Origin: CAZRCG01 sp964598565
GTDB taxonomy: Bacteria > Bdellovibrionota > UBA2394
Length of the DNA stretch: 64,000 nucleotides
NCBI GenBank assembly: GCA_964598565.1
Contig: CAZRCG010000002.1
Location: forward strand, 62,001 to 126,000
Direction of reading: 5' to 3'
The translations under genes and the position numbers were made by a program. The notes under the pieces were generated by a model. That model did no database searches and was not told where the DNA came from. It was given only the letters and a program-made list of their open reading frames with translations. This document shows, piece by piece, positions 7,204 to 15,094 of the stretch (position 1 is the stretch's first letter; every line of letters starts with the position of its first letter).

Positions 7204-8388
7204 CTAAACCTGCTGCAAACCGCGTTTCTTTATTTTTTCTACCAGGGTCGTCCGGTTCATTCTTAGAAGCGCCGCGGCCTGATTTTTATTCCAGCGGGTC
7301 TGCTCTAAAGCTCTTAAAATCATATCATTTTCAAACTGCTCGACGAAGCGGTCAAAATCGATGCCCGACTCTGGAATGCCCGCTGCTAGCCACTGGGCCC
7401 AAGGAAGCGTGCCGGAGTAGCTCGGTTTTGCATGCATTACCTTGGGGGGAATATCGGCTAACTCTAACAAACCAGTCGTCTTTAAAATACAAAGTCTCTG
7501 ACAAATATTCTCAAGCTCTCGCACATTGCCAGGCCAGTGGTACTTTTCAAGAGCCTCCATGGCCTCTTCAGAAATACCTCGAATCTGAAAACCTTTTTTC
7601 TTATTATACTGGCCAATGAAATACTGAACCAACTGAGGAATATCTTCTCGCCTATCTCTCAACGGAGGCAGCGTAATTGGTATCACATTCAGTCGATAAA
7701 AAAGATCTTCTCTGAAGGCCCCTTTGGCCACTTCTTGTTCTAGATCATTGTTGGTGGCCGCAATCACTCGACAGTCAACCTTCTGACTTTTGTTGCCACC
7801 CACAGGCTCAAATTCTTTCTCCTGTAGGGCTCTCAATATTTTAACTTGGAGCGGCAACGGCATAGTGCCAATTTCATCAAGAAATAGTGTGCCCTGATGA
7901 GCCAACGAAAATCTGCCAATACGATTCATATGAGCGCCGGTGAAGGCTCCTTTTACGTGACCAAAAAGCTCCGACTCCAAAAGCTCCGCGGGAATCGCCC
8001 CGCAGTTTACCGCCACAAAAGGTTTGTCGGCTCGATCTGATTGGTTATGAATGGCTCGGGCCACAAGCTCTTTACCTGTGCCACTTTCTCCCAGAATCAG
8101 TACCGTTGAATCGGTATTGGCCACACGATCTATAATGTCAAAAACCGATCGCATCGGTCGGCTCGAACCAACAAACGCGGGTTCACCATAAATAGTATCC
8201 AATTTTTTCTGAGAGGCATGAACCAACGACTGCGCATCCGACGAAGCCTGCTGAAGCGCATCTCGAGACCATGACGACTTTGTCACCTCTGAACTCGTAG
8301 AGCCCGCTAAGCCAGCAGGCATCGGGGTCTCCGCCTGTGTCTCAAAATGAAAAATGCGACCCTGTCCGCTCGTCTTATCTTGGCTCAT
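7204..8388 (-). CDS. Sigma-54-dependent transcriptional activator without receiver domain
   Basis: 394 residues. The N-terminal 70 residues are low-complexity (Ser, Ala, Gln) and contain no receiver domain. The AAA+ domain follows, with Walker A GESGTGKE (residues 100-107), the sigma-54 contact loop GAFTGA, Walker B GTLFLDEIGTMP and the arginine-finger region. The C-terminus is a Fis-type helix-turn-helix (NQAAALLRMNRTTLVEKIKKRG). It activates RpoN promoters, but which input controls it is not visible. A strong ribosome binding site (GGGAGG, six bases before ATG) supports the start. The lack of a regulatory domain suggests control by a partner protein, as for FlrA-like or PspF-like activators. 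Confidence 0.88.
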   Translation of the reverse strand: MSQDKTSGQGRIFHFETQAETPMPAGLAGSTSSEVTKSSWSRDALQQASSDAQSLVHASQKKLDTIYGEPAFVGSSRPMRSVFDIIDRVANTDSTVLILGESGTGKELVARAIHNQSDRADKPFVAVNCGAIPAELLESELFGHVKGAFTGAHMNRIGRFSLAHQGTLFLDEIGTMPLPLQVKILRALQEKEFEPVGGNKSQKVDCRVIAATNNDLEQEVAKGAFREDLFYRLNVIPITLPPLRDRREDIPQLVQYFIGQYNKKKGFQIRGISEEAMEALEKYHWPGNVRELENICQRLCILKTTGLLELADIPPKVMHAKPSYSGTLPWAQWLAAGIPESGIDFDRFVEQFENDMILRALEQTRWNKNQAAALLRMNRTTLVEKIKKRGLQQV

Positions 8389-8527
8389 TGGTAACCTCCC
8401 ACAAAGAACAGGCTGTAATAGTCAAAAGCCTGACACAACAAAGGTATCAGAACTTTGACGGTGGGTTAAGGGGTAGCCAATAGATTTTGACTGCAGAACC
8501 CCTCTAAATTCGTTATGCTATGAATTA

Positions 8528-8596
8528 ATGGAGTGCGTTATGGGAGGACGTATTTTTTTTTGCGTGTCCTTCCGATGTGTTAGGAGACCCCTTTGA
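8528..8596 (+). other. Possible 22-codon leader peptide ORF before the histidine kinase
   Basis: An ATG at 8528, with a second in-frame ATG at 8540, opens a 22-codon frame rich in Cys, Phe and Arg. Its TGA (8594-8596) overlaps the TTG start of the kinase gene at 8593. A run of T residues (8553-8561) lies inside it between two imperfectly complementary G/C-rich segments. The arrangement would allow translational coupling or attenuation. There is no clear ribosome binding site for the leader itself, so this may be chance. Confidence 0.25.
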
Positions 8597-9534
8597 CTTC
8601 ATCGTTTGAGACTTCTATTATCAGCGCCGATCAGAGGGAACAGGATGACAGGTCTATGACGCCAGTAAAACATTCATCAAGCAAACCATCCCCGTCCGCG
8701 TCATTGTCGAGACGTCGACGTATCTCAGCCCGCCAAGCGCTATTGCCCCTCCCTGAAAATGCGAAACCCATTAAACAAGATCAATCGAAACTCATATTTC
8801 AGATTAAATCAGAGCTCCAACGACTACAAACTCGAGATCGAGAATGGAAAGTGATGTTTCAGATGCTGTCTCATGACCTTAAAGAACCTATTCTCACGCT
8901 CGAAGGATTTTCGAAGCTTCTGTCTGAAACGTCGCTAACAAAAGACCAGTCGCGCTACTTAAATGTTTTGAGAGACGCCGTTAATACACTTCACCAGTTG
9001 GTAGGCTCATTGCAATCGGTCGCCAAGCTGTCTCAAGATCCGCAGGAGTTTAGTGAGGTCAGTTTGAATGAACTCTTACAAAGCGTCTTATTAAATTTAT
9101 CAAACCAAATCGCTCATACTCATGGGGTGATCACTCTACCGAATAAAGATCTGACCTTGAAGACAGATCCGATTCGGCTATTTCAGATTTTAATGAATCT
9201 GATCGGAAACTCTCTTAAGTTTCATAAAAAAGGAGAGATTCCAAAAATTAGAATTGCTTATAAGAGAAAGGCTGACGCCATTCATATTTCAATAGTCGAC
9301 AATGGCATTGGAATAACGTCCAAAGATTTAGAGCGTATCTTTGTGCCATTCACCCGGCTTAAAGACGTTCCTACGGAAGGCATGGGCTTAGGGCTTAGCA
9401 TTGTGAAGCGAATTGCAGAATCTTTTGGGGGCTCGATTGAAGCCAAAAGTAAACCGGGTATAGGAACCACTTTTACCTTGTTGATTCCTCGCGTGTTGGA
9501 TAAGCGTTCGCCATCTGAAAGAGAGGTCTTGTGA
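8593..9534 (+). CDS. Soluble sensor histidine kinase
   Basis: 313 residues from a TTG start chosen because TAGGAGAC lies just upstream. There is no transmembrane segment, so it is cytoplasmic. The first 60 residues are Ser/Arg-rich and probably disordered. The HisKA region has the phospho-acceptor H94 in MLSHDLKEP. The HATPase domain shows the N box (LMNLIGNSLKFH), G1 (VDNGIGI), F box (FVPFTRL) and G2 (GMGLGLSI). No dedicated sensory domain is visible apart from a short coiled coil before the H box. The stop overlaps the next gene (GTGA), a receiver-GGDEF protein that is its probable phosphorylation target. Confidence 0.85.
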   Translation: MTSSFETSIISADQREQDDRSMTPVKHSSSKPSPSASLSRRRRISARQALLPLPENAKPIKQDQSKLIFQIKSELQRLQTRDREWKVMFQMLSHDLKEPILTLEGFSKLLSETSLTKDQSRYLNVLRDAVNTLHQLVGSLQSVAKLSQDPQEFSEVSLNELLQSVLLNLSNQIAHTHGVITLPNKDLTLKTDPIRLFQILMNLIGNSLKFHKKGEIPKIRIAYKRKADAIHISIVDNGIGITSKDLERIFVPFTRLKDVPTEGMGLGLSIVKRIAESFGGSIEAKSKPGIGTTFTLLIPRVLDKRSPSEREVL

Positions 9535-10499
9535 CTTATCGTATTCTTATTTGCGATGATAATCCGCACCACTCAGAATTAGCTGCCAGACGCCTGATGA
9601 AAGAAGGTTGGGACGTCACCGTCATCAACAGCATCGAGGCCGTCGAAACTTTTTTAAATTTTGATTTGATCGTACTTGATTATTCAATGCCCCAGATTAC
9701 AGGTCTCGATGTCTTAGAAGAAATGAAGAAACATGATATTTCTACGCCCGTCGTTTTACTGACCGGCCATGGTAATGAAGTGATTGCGAGCGAAGCTATC
9801 AAAAGAGGCGCCTACGATTATGTCATTAAAGACACACAACTACTCTACTTAGAACGATTACCAAGTGTGATCCGAGACGCCCGTTCAAAATACGAACTTA
9901 TTGAAACTAATCGCTATTTAATTAGCGAATTGAAACGAGCCAATGAACGCCTTCAAACACTCACTTTTACCGACGAGATGACGGGTCTTCACAACTATCG
10001 ATATCTGAGAAAACAATTGGAGTTGGAGTCGAAGCGAGCTCTTCGATACGAGAAGCCGCTCGCGCTATGCGTTATCGATATTGATCATTTCAAAAGTATT
10101 AATGACCTTCATGGGCATGCCGTTGGCGACGATGCTTTAAGGGAGTTGGCCAGAATTTTGAAAGAGCAGACTCGTAATGTTGATATCGTAGGTCGCTACG
10201 CGGGAGACGAATTTGTGATTATTTTTCCTGACACAACTCTTAACGACGCTGTTCGTCTTTGTGAACGTATTCGCGCTCGTGTGGAGCAGCATGCCTTTGT
10301 ATCTCATGATATTGAATTGTCGTGCACTCTATCAATTGGTGTTGCTGATTTTGACCCACAACGACGCCGCAATCCTGACGATCTTATAGAGGCCGCCGAC
10401 AAATGCCTCTATCAGGCTAAAAGAAATGGTCGCAATCGCGTCGGCACTTTACCCAGGCTCGTTAGCGACGAGCGCGCTTTGACCATTCAACCCGGATAA
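9531..10499 (+). CDS. Response regulator with diguanylate cyclase (GGDEF) output
   Basis: 322 residues, GTG start overlapping the kinase stop. The receiver domain (residues 3-115) has the phospho-acceptor D50 (LIVLDYSMP), T78 in VVLLTGH, and K100 in YDYVIKD. A coiled linker (about 120-145) leads to a GGDEF domain. The active-site loop reads RYAGDEF (222-228), a conservative variant of GGDEF that is known to be active in some cyclases. The inhibitory I-site R215-N-V-D218 is in the right place five residues upstream. The protein therefore probably makes c-di-GMP when phosphorylated by the neighbouring kinase. The 3' end runs into a long perfect hairpin. Confidence 0.88.
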   Translation: MTYRILICDDNPHHSELAARRLMKEGWDVTVINSIEAVETFLNFDLIVLDYSMPQITGLDVLEEMKKHDISTPVVLLTGHGNEVIASEAIKRGAYDYVIKDTQLLYLERLPSVIRDARSKYELIETNRYLISELKRANERLQTLTFTDEMTGLHNYRYLRKQLELESKRALRYEKPLALCVIDIDHFKSINDLHGHAVGDDALRELARILKEQTRNVDIVGRYAGDEFVIIFPDTTLNDAVRLCERIRARVEQHAFVSHDIELSCTLSIGVADFDPQRRRNPDDLIEAADKCLYQAKRNGRNRVGTLPRLVSDERALTIQPG

Positions 10500-10560
10500 A
10501 TCATCAAATTTCAGGGGGCGTCAAGCGGCGCCCCCTGAAATTTGATGATTTATCCGGGTT
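10489..10560. terminator. Perfect 32-bp inverted repeat, bidirectional terminator-like hairpin between convergent genes
   Basis: Positions 10489-10520 and 10529-10560 are exact reverse complements (32 of 32), separated by an 8-base loop (TCAAGCGG). The left arm contains the last codons and stop of the receiver-GGDEF gene; the right arm ends within the stop codon of the convergent TPR gene. There is no obvious U-tract, but the stem is exceptionally long and ends in a G/C-rich tip (GGGGGCG/CGCCCCC). It would fold at the 3' end of both transcripts. Confidence 0.75.
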
Positions 10561-13081
10561 AAGAAGCTTTCGTACTCACGCGCTGGCTTACTTCTCGATA
10601 GTCGGGATCGTTCTTCAAAATCTCAGCAAACAATTTCTGAGCCTTCTCGGTTTGTTGAAGTTGAGTCAGAGCTTCGGCCAGCTCATATTGAAGCGACTTC
10701 TTCTGATCTAAAGTTAAACCTTTCACCCTCAGAGCTTCCATAAATGTTTGTTCTGCAGAAAACCAATCTTCTTTAGCCATATGAGTGAGTCCCATCTGAT
10801 AGAGGGCCGTCACTCTCTGCTCTGGCACATTTGCTACAAGCTTAAACTCTTCTAACGCATCGTCCAAGAGATGCATCTCTCTATAGGCAATACCTAAATC
10901 CAAATGAGTTTGCCAGTCCGACTTATCGATGGTCGCTGCAACGCCGCTCTTAAAAGCCTCGAACACATCTTTAACTTCGGGCGTCTTTTCTAAAGAGTCG
11001 TTTTCGAGTTCGTTATGAATCTCTCCAGCCAGATCAAAAAAATCTGCGTCATCTGTTCGTTCATCGGTTTGAACATTCATCTTGATCTTGCGACCGAGCG
11101 CTTCTAACTCGTGAGTCTGCTGCTTCAAATCCGATGGCTTAGACGCTGAATTTTTCTGCAGCGCACTCAGTTTTGTTGCAACAGCTTTATCGTCCGGATG
11201 TGCTTTCTGTGCCTGAACTAAAGCCTGAACTGCTTCATCGATTAAACCCTGAGACTCGTAGAAGTCTGCTTCTTCAAGCGGGGTCATCAGACGCTCTGAA
11301 GCACTTCCTGCAGCGTCTTGACCAGCTTCTGCCTCAGTACCTGTTTCGTCCTCAGTGTTTTCGGCCCGAATCTCAATTGACTCACTGAATCCCAAATCAA
11401 TAGGTGAATCCATCGTCGAATTCTGAGATTCATCCAAGGTCGGCTTCATCTGACCCGATACAGTCGACTTTGGTTCAAGATTCATATCGAGCGCTTTCAA
11501 CTCGTCATCACTAAAGTCAGATTCTGACAAAAATACATCGACTTCTGACTCTGTGGGCTCTTCTACATCGTGGTGTCCCAAACTATCAGAGGCAGACTCC
11601 AATACTAGGGTCTCAGATGACTCAACTTTTGACTGCTCATCAAACTCTTGAAACGAAACTTCGGACACGGCCGACGGCTCAATAATAAAATCATCTTCGA
11701 CCACAATCGAAACGTCGGAAGAACCTTCCTCTAAATCGAAGTCAGCCGTTTTTAGATCTTCAGGCTCAACGGTGGGCATTTTCATTCCCGCAGGCAGCGA
11801 TTCACTCTTCGATTCATCGAGGGCGGGGTGGCGAGGATCCAAAGCCTTCAACTCCGCCATCGCAATACTTTTCCAAAGCTCTAATTTTTGATCTCTTGCT
11901 AATAAAATAATTTCGCTCAACAAGTGCTTAGTCTCTTCATCTTTCTTTAAATCTTGGGTACTAACTTTAAGCTTCCAACGTAAGACAAGCGACTTTGGAA
12001 ATTCAGAGACGCGAGATCTCAATACCTCGTACACTTTTTCTGACAGTCCATACTTAAGATAGACACTACACTCCGTAAGCACCTTTTTCTCTTCTGGAGA
12101 CAGAGGCATAGCCTTTACCAGAGATTCTACCGGGTCTAATGTCGCATCTCCTGAGGTTGAAACTACTTTCTTGGTCGCATCTGAGCGATAGACACCCAAA
12201 GACTCTTCAGGCTTCGCCTGCTGACTCTTCATTTGCGCTTCGAGAGCCGCGGCGTCATCCTGTCGGCCCAACTCACGATATAACTTCAATAACTCACTCT
12301 CAACAGCCCTCACTTTCTCCGGCTGTTTTAAAGATGAAAATGTCTCTACAAGAAGTGACATGACTTCTGGGTTTCTAGGATCTGACTTGAAAGATAACTG
12401 AAGCTTGGCAAGAGCCTTCTTGGGTTCCCCCACTTGTAACAATAGGCGAATCAGCTCCTTCATTTTTTCACTATCTTTAGGAAAATACTCTACAAACTTC
12501 TCATAGATTCTTACCAAATCAACCGTGGACGATCGCTCCTGGGCTTGAGATTCAAGCTCACCAAGCCGCTCCAGAACTGCTTGCATTTGGTTTTGAGCCA
12601 TCATCAGATCGAGCAACTTCAATTGATTTTCAATATTCTGAGGATCCAAATCAGAAACCTTTTTAAGGGTACTTAACAGCTGTTCCTTCTCACCGACTTG
12701 GTCGTAGAAATCGACCACGATGGCGAAGTGATTCATGGCGTCCGAAATTAATCCCAGTTGACCGTAAAGAGCCGCAAGCTTTTCATGCGCTGTAATCAAC
12801 AAACTTCTCGACGGTAAGCGATCGATTTTCAGAATACGTTTATAAATGGCGACGGCCTTACTATAAAAACCATCCCGTGAGTAAAGTTCACCAATACGAC
12901 TGAATGATTCAATCGCCTTCTCAAAGTGTTGCTCTTTTAACTGTAAATCAGCCAGACGAGTCAGGGCCTTAAGATCGTTGGGATCTGCGCGCAGAATATA
13001 CTCATAGGCCTCGAGAGCCTTATCAATTTGACCTTTTTGCGCCGCTTTCTCAGCCGCCGCAAAGTACTTCGATTTATCCAC
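10559..13081 (-). CDS. Large TPR-repeat protein
   Basis: About 840 residues. The first possible ATG is at 13108, but GTG 13081 has AAGGGGA at a good distance and gives the N-terminus (M)DKSKYFAAAEKAAQKGQ, so I place the start there. Residues about 1-270 hold several TPR units (DKALEAYEYILRADPNDLKALTRLADL and similar). The middle (about 450-600) is very acidic and Ser/Glu-rich, probably disordered. The C-terminus has further TPRs (residues 690-830). There is no signal peptide, so it is probably a cytoplasmic scaffold. It lies directly after accB-accC in the same direction, but no functional link is visible. Confidence 0.75.
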   Translation of the reverse strand: MDKSKYFAAAEKAAQKGQIDKALEAYEYILRADPNDLKALTRLADLQLKEQHFEKAIESFSRIGELYSRDGFYSKAVAIYKRILKIDRLPSRSLLITAHEKLAALYGQLGLISDAMNHFAIVVDFYDQVGEKEQLLSTLKKVSDLDPQNIENQLKLLDLMMAQNQMQAVLERLGELESQAQERSSTVDLVRIYEKFVEYFPKDSEKMKELIRLLLQVGEPKKALAKLQLSFKSDPRNPEVMSLLVETFSSLKQPEKVRAVESELLKLYRELGRQDDAAALEAQMKSQQAKPEESLGVYRSDATKKVVSTSGDATLDPVESLVKAMPLSPEEKKVLTECSVYLKYGLSEKVYEVLRSRVSEFPKSLVLRWKLKVSTQDLKKDEETKHLLSEIILLARDQKLELWKSIAMAELKALDPRHPALDESKSESLPAGMKMPTVEPEDLKTADFDLEEGSSDVSIVVEDDFIIEPSAVSEVSFQEFDEQSKVESSETLVLESASDSLGHHDVEEPTESEVDVFLSESDFSDDELKALDMNLEPKSTVSGQMKPTLDESQNSTMDSPIDLGFSESIEIRAENTEDETGTEAEAGQDAAGSASERLMTPLEEADFYESQGLIDEAVQALVQAQKAHPDDKAVATKLSALQKNSASKPSDLKQQTHELEALGRKIKMNVQTDERTDDADFFDLAGEIHNELENDSLEKTPEVKDVFEAFKSGVAATIDKSDWQTHLDLGIAYREMHLLDDALEEFKLVANVPEQRVTALYQMGLTHMAKEDWFSAEQTFMEALRVKGLTLDQKKSLQYELAEALTQLQQTEKAQKLFAEILKNDPDYREVSQRVSTKAS

Positions 13082-13160
13082 GAAGAATCCCCTTTTAACC
13101 CTCTTCATTGTACAACGAGCTTGGCTTTAACGGCATGCGTCAGAGACGGTTAGGACAGCC

Positions 13161-14516
13161 CTAAAACTGGAACTTCTTTTCCTCAAGATACCGGGTCGTA
13201 TAACGACCTTCAATAAAATCAGACTCTTCCAAGATGGCCTGATGAAGCGGAATGGACGTCTTGATGCCCTGCACCAAAAATTCTCTGAGCGCGCTTCGAC
13301 TTTTTACCAGTGCAAGCTCCCGTGTGTCGTCCCAGCAAATCAGCTTCGCAATCATTGAATCATAAAACGGCGGAACGAAATAATCTCCGTGCGCGGCCGA
13401 TTCCAGTCGCACGCCCTTACCCATGGGAGCATGAAATAAACCAATTCGCCCCGGGCATGGGCTAAACGTCTTGGGATCTTCGGCCAATAATCGAAATTCA
13501 ATGGCGTGCCCCTTGATAGAAAGATCAGACTGCTTAAAGCCAAGTTCTTCTCCACAAGCCGTTCGAATTTGGTCTCGCACCAAATCACGGCCCGTCACCA
13601 TTTCAGTGATGGGATGCTCGACCTGAATTCGGGTATTCATCTCTAAAAAATAAAAACGACCATCGGTGTCTAGTAAAAATTCAATGGTGCCTGCGGTAGA
13701 ATAGCGAACTGCTTTGGCTGCATTAACGGCCGCTTGCGTGATCTCCTGACGCAGCTTCTCACTTAAGGCTGGGCTAGGAGCCTCTTCAATTACTTTCTGA
13801 TGCCGCCTCTGAATAGAACAATCTCTCTCAAAGAGGTGCACAATATTACCGTGAAGATCTCCTAGAATCTGAACCTCTATGTGGCGCGGAGACTGACAAT
13901 ACTTTTCAATGTAAATCTCATCGCTGCCAAACGATGCCTTACTTTCTTGCTGTGCCAATCGCATCATCGATAGAAGGTCTCGCTCGTTATGAACGATCTT
14001 CATGCCGCGACCTCCACCGCCCATGGCAGCCTTAATGAGAATAGGATAGCCAATATCTCGACTCACCTGACTGGGCAGAGCTTCTGATAACTCAACGACC
14101 TTTAAACTAGGTAGGAGTGGCACTCCCATGGCGGCCACGGTCTCTTTGGCTCTCACTTTGTGACCCATGGTTTCAATCACATCAGCTGAAGGCCCAATAA
14201 ACAAAAGACCAACAGATTTACATAGCCTGGCAAACTCTGAATTTTCTGACAAAAAGCCATATCCCGGATGCACGGCATCAGCTCCGGTCAGCTCGGCCGC
14301 CGATAATAACGCGTGCATATTGAGATAGCTCTCCTTCGACGGAGGAGGCCCGATGCAAACCGACTCATCGGCAAACTTTACATGAAGAGACTCGGCATCG
14401 GCCGTGGAGTAAACAGCGACCGATTTTAAATTAAGCTCGCGACAGGCTCTGATAACTCTCAGAGCAATCTCGCCACGATTCGCTATAAGAACCTTTTCAA
14501 TAGGACGTTTCGACAT
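13161..14516 (-). CDS. accC: Acetyl-CoA carboxylase, biotin carboxylase subunit
   Basis: 451 residues, the normal length for AccC. It opens with KVLIANRGEIALRVIRACREL, has the ATP-grasp glycine loop MGGGGRGMKIV near residue 165, the ERDCSIQRRHQKVIEEAPSP segment near 235, and the catalytic EMNTRIQVEHPITEMVTG near 295. It carboxylates biotin on AccB using ATP and bicarbonate for the first step of fatty acid synthesis. The 14-base gap to accB shows a bicistronic unit. The accD and accA genes are not in the window. Confidence 0.96.
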   Translation of the reverse strand: MSKRPIEKVLIANRGEIALRVIRACRELNLKSVAVYSTADAESLHVKFADESVCIGPPPSKESYLNMHALLSAAELTGADAVHPGYGFLSENSEFARLCKSVGLLFIGPSADVIETMGHKVRAKETVAAMGVPLLPSLKVVELSEALPSQVSRDIGYPILIKAAMGGGGRGMKIVHNERDLLSMMRLAQQESKASFGSDEIYIEKYCQSPRHIEVQILGDLHGNIVHLFERDCSIQRRHQKVIEEAPSPALSEKLRQEITQAAVNAAKAVRYSTAGTIEFLLDTDGRFYFLEMNTRIQVEHPITEMVTGRDLVRDQIRTACGEELGFKQSDLSIKGHAIEFRLLAEDPKTFSPCPGRIGLFHAPMGKGVRLESAAHGDYFVPPFYDSMIAKLICWDDTRELALVKSRSALREFLVQGIKTSIPLHQAILEESDFIEGRYTTRYLEEKKFQF

Positions 14517-14530
14517 CTAAACGCTTCTTC

Positions 14531-14983
14531 TCATCGCTTTAGAGCAAAGAGGGGGGTATTGAACTCTACGGGATCCCCATTTTCGACAAAAATTTTCTCA
14601 ATTGTACCAGCAGCATCGCTCTCGATTTCGTTCATCATCTTCATGGCTTCTACGATACAAAGCACATGTCCTTTTGAAATAGGCTGCCCTACCTCCACAA
14701 ACGACTTTGCACCAGGAGACGATGCTCTATAAAAGGTCCCAATCAAAGGGGACCGCACAATATGTAACTCATCATGAATTTTAGCTACAGTATTTGAGGT
14801 CGTCGATGAAACCGAAGGTGATAATGGGGCATTCACCACCACAGGATTCTGACTTTCTCGGGCTCGCACTCGAATCGAATAACCCTCAAAAGAGACTTCA
14901 ATTTCAGCCAGGTCGGTTGTTTTTAGAAGCCCAGAAAGCTGAAGTACTGCGTCTTCTGGCACTACCAATCGCTTGTCACTCAT
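14531..14983 (-). CDS. accB: Acetyl-CoA carboxylase biotin carboxyl carrier protein
   Basis: 150 residues from ATG 14983; a GTG two codons upstream is less likely. The N-terminal part (residues 5-60) is the less conserved dimer region, followed by a Pro/Ser/Thr linker and the biotinyl domain. The biotinylation site is in VEAMKMMNE, with the preceding GTFYRASSPGAKSFVEVGQ and the closing NGDPVEFNTPLFAL strands. The linker is short. It carries biotin between AccC and the carboxyltransferase. It sits directly upstream of accC, as is common. Confidence 0.95.
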   Translation of the reverse strand: MSDKRLVVPEDAVLQLSGLLKTTDLAEIEVSFEGYSIRVRARESQNPVVVNAPLSPSVSSTTSNTVAKIHDELHIVRSPLIGTFYRASSPGAKSFVEVGQPISKGHVLCIVEAMKMMNEIESDAAGTIEKIFVENGDPVEFNTPLFALKR

Positions 14984-15094
14984 TCCCACCAGAAAACAAA
15001 GCTTTCTGTCGAAAGTCGATCAAAAAATTGCTGATTACCCTCGCCCCATCATAAAGGCGCCAGACCGCTACAGATATCTACCTTCAGGATGGAG

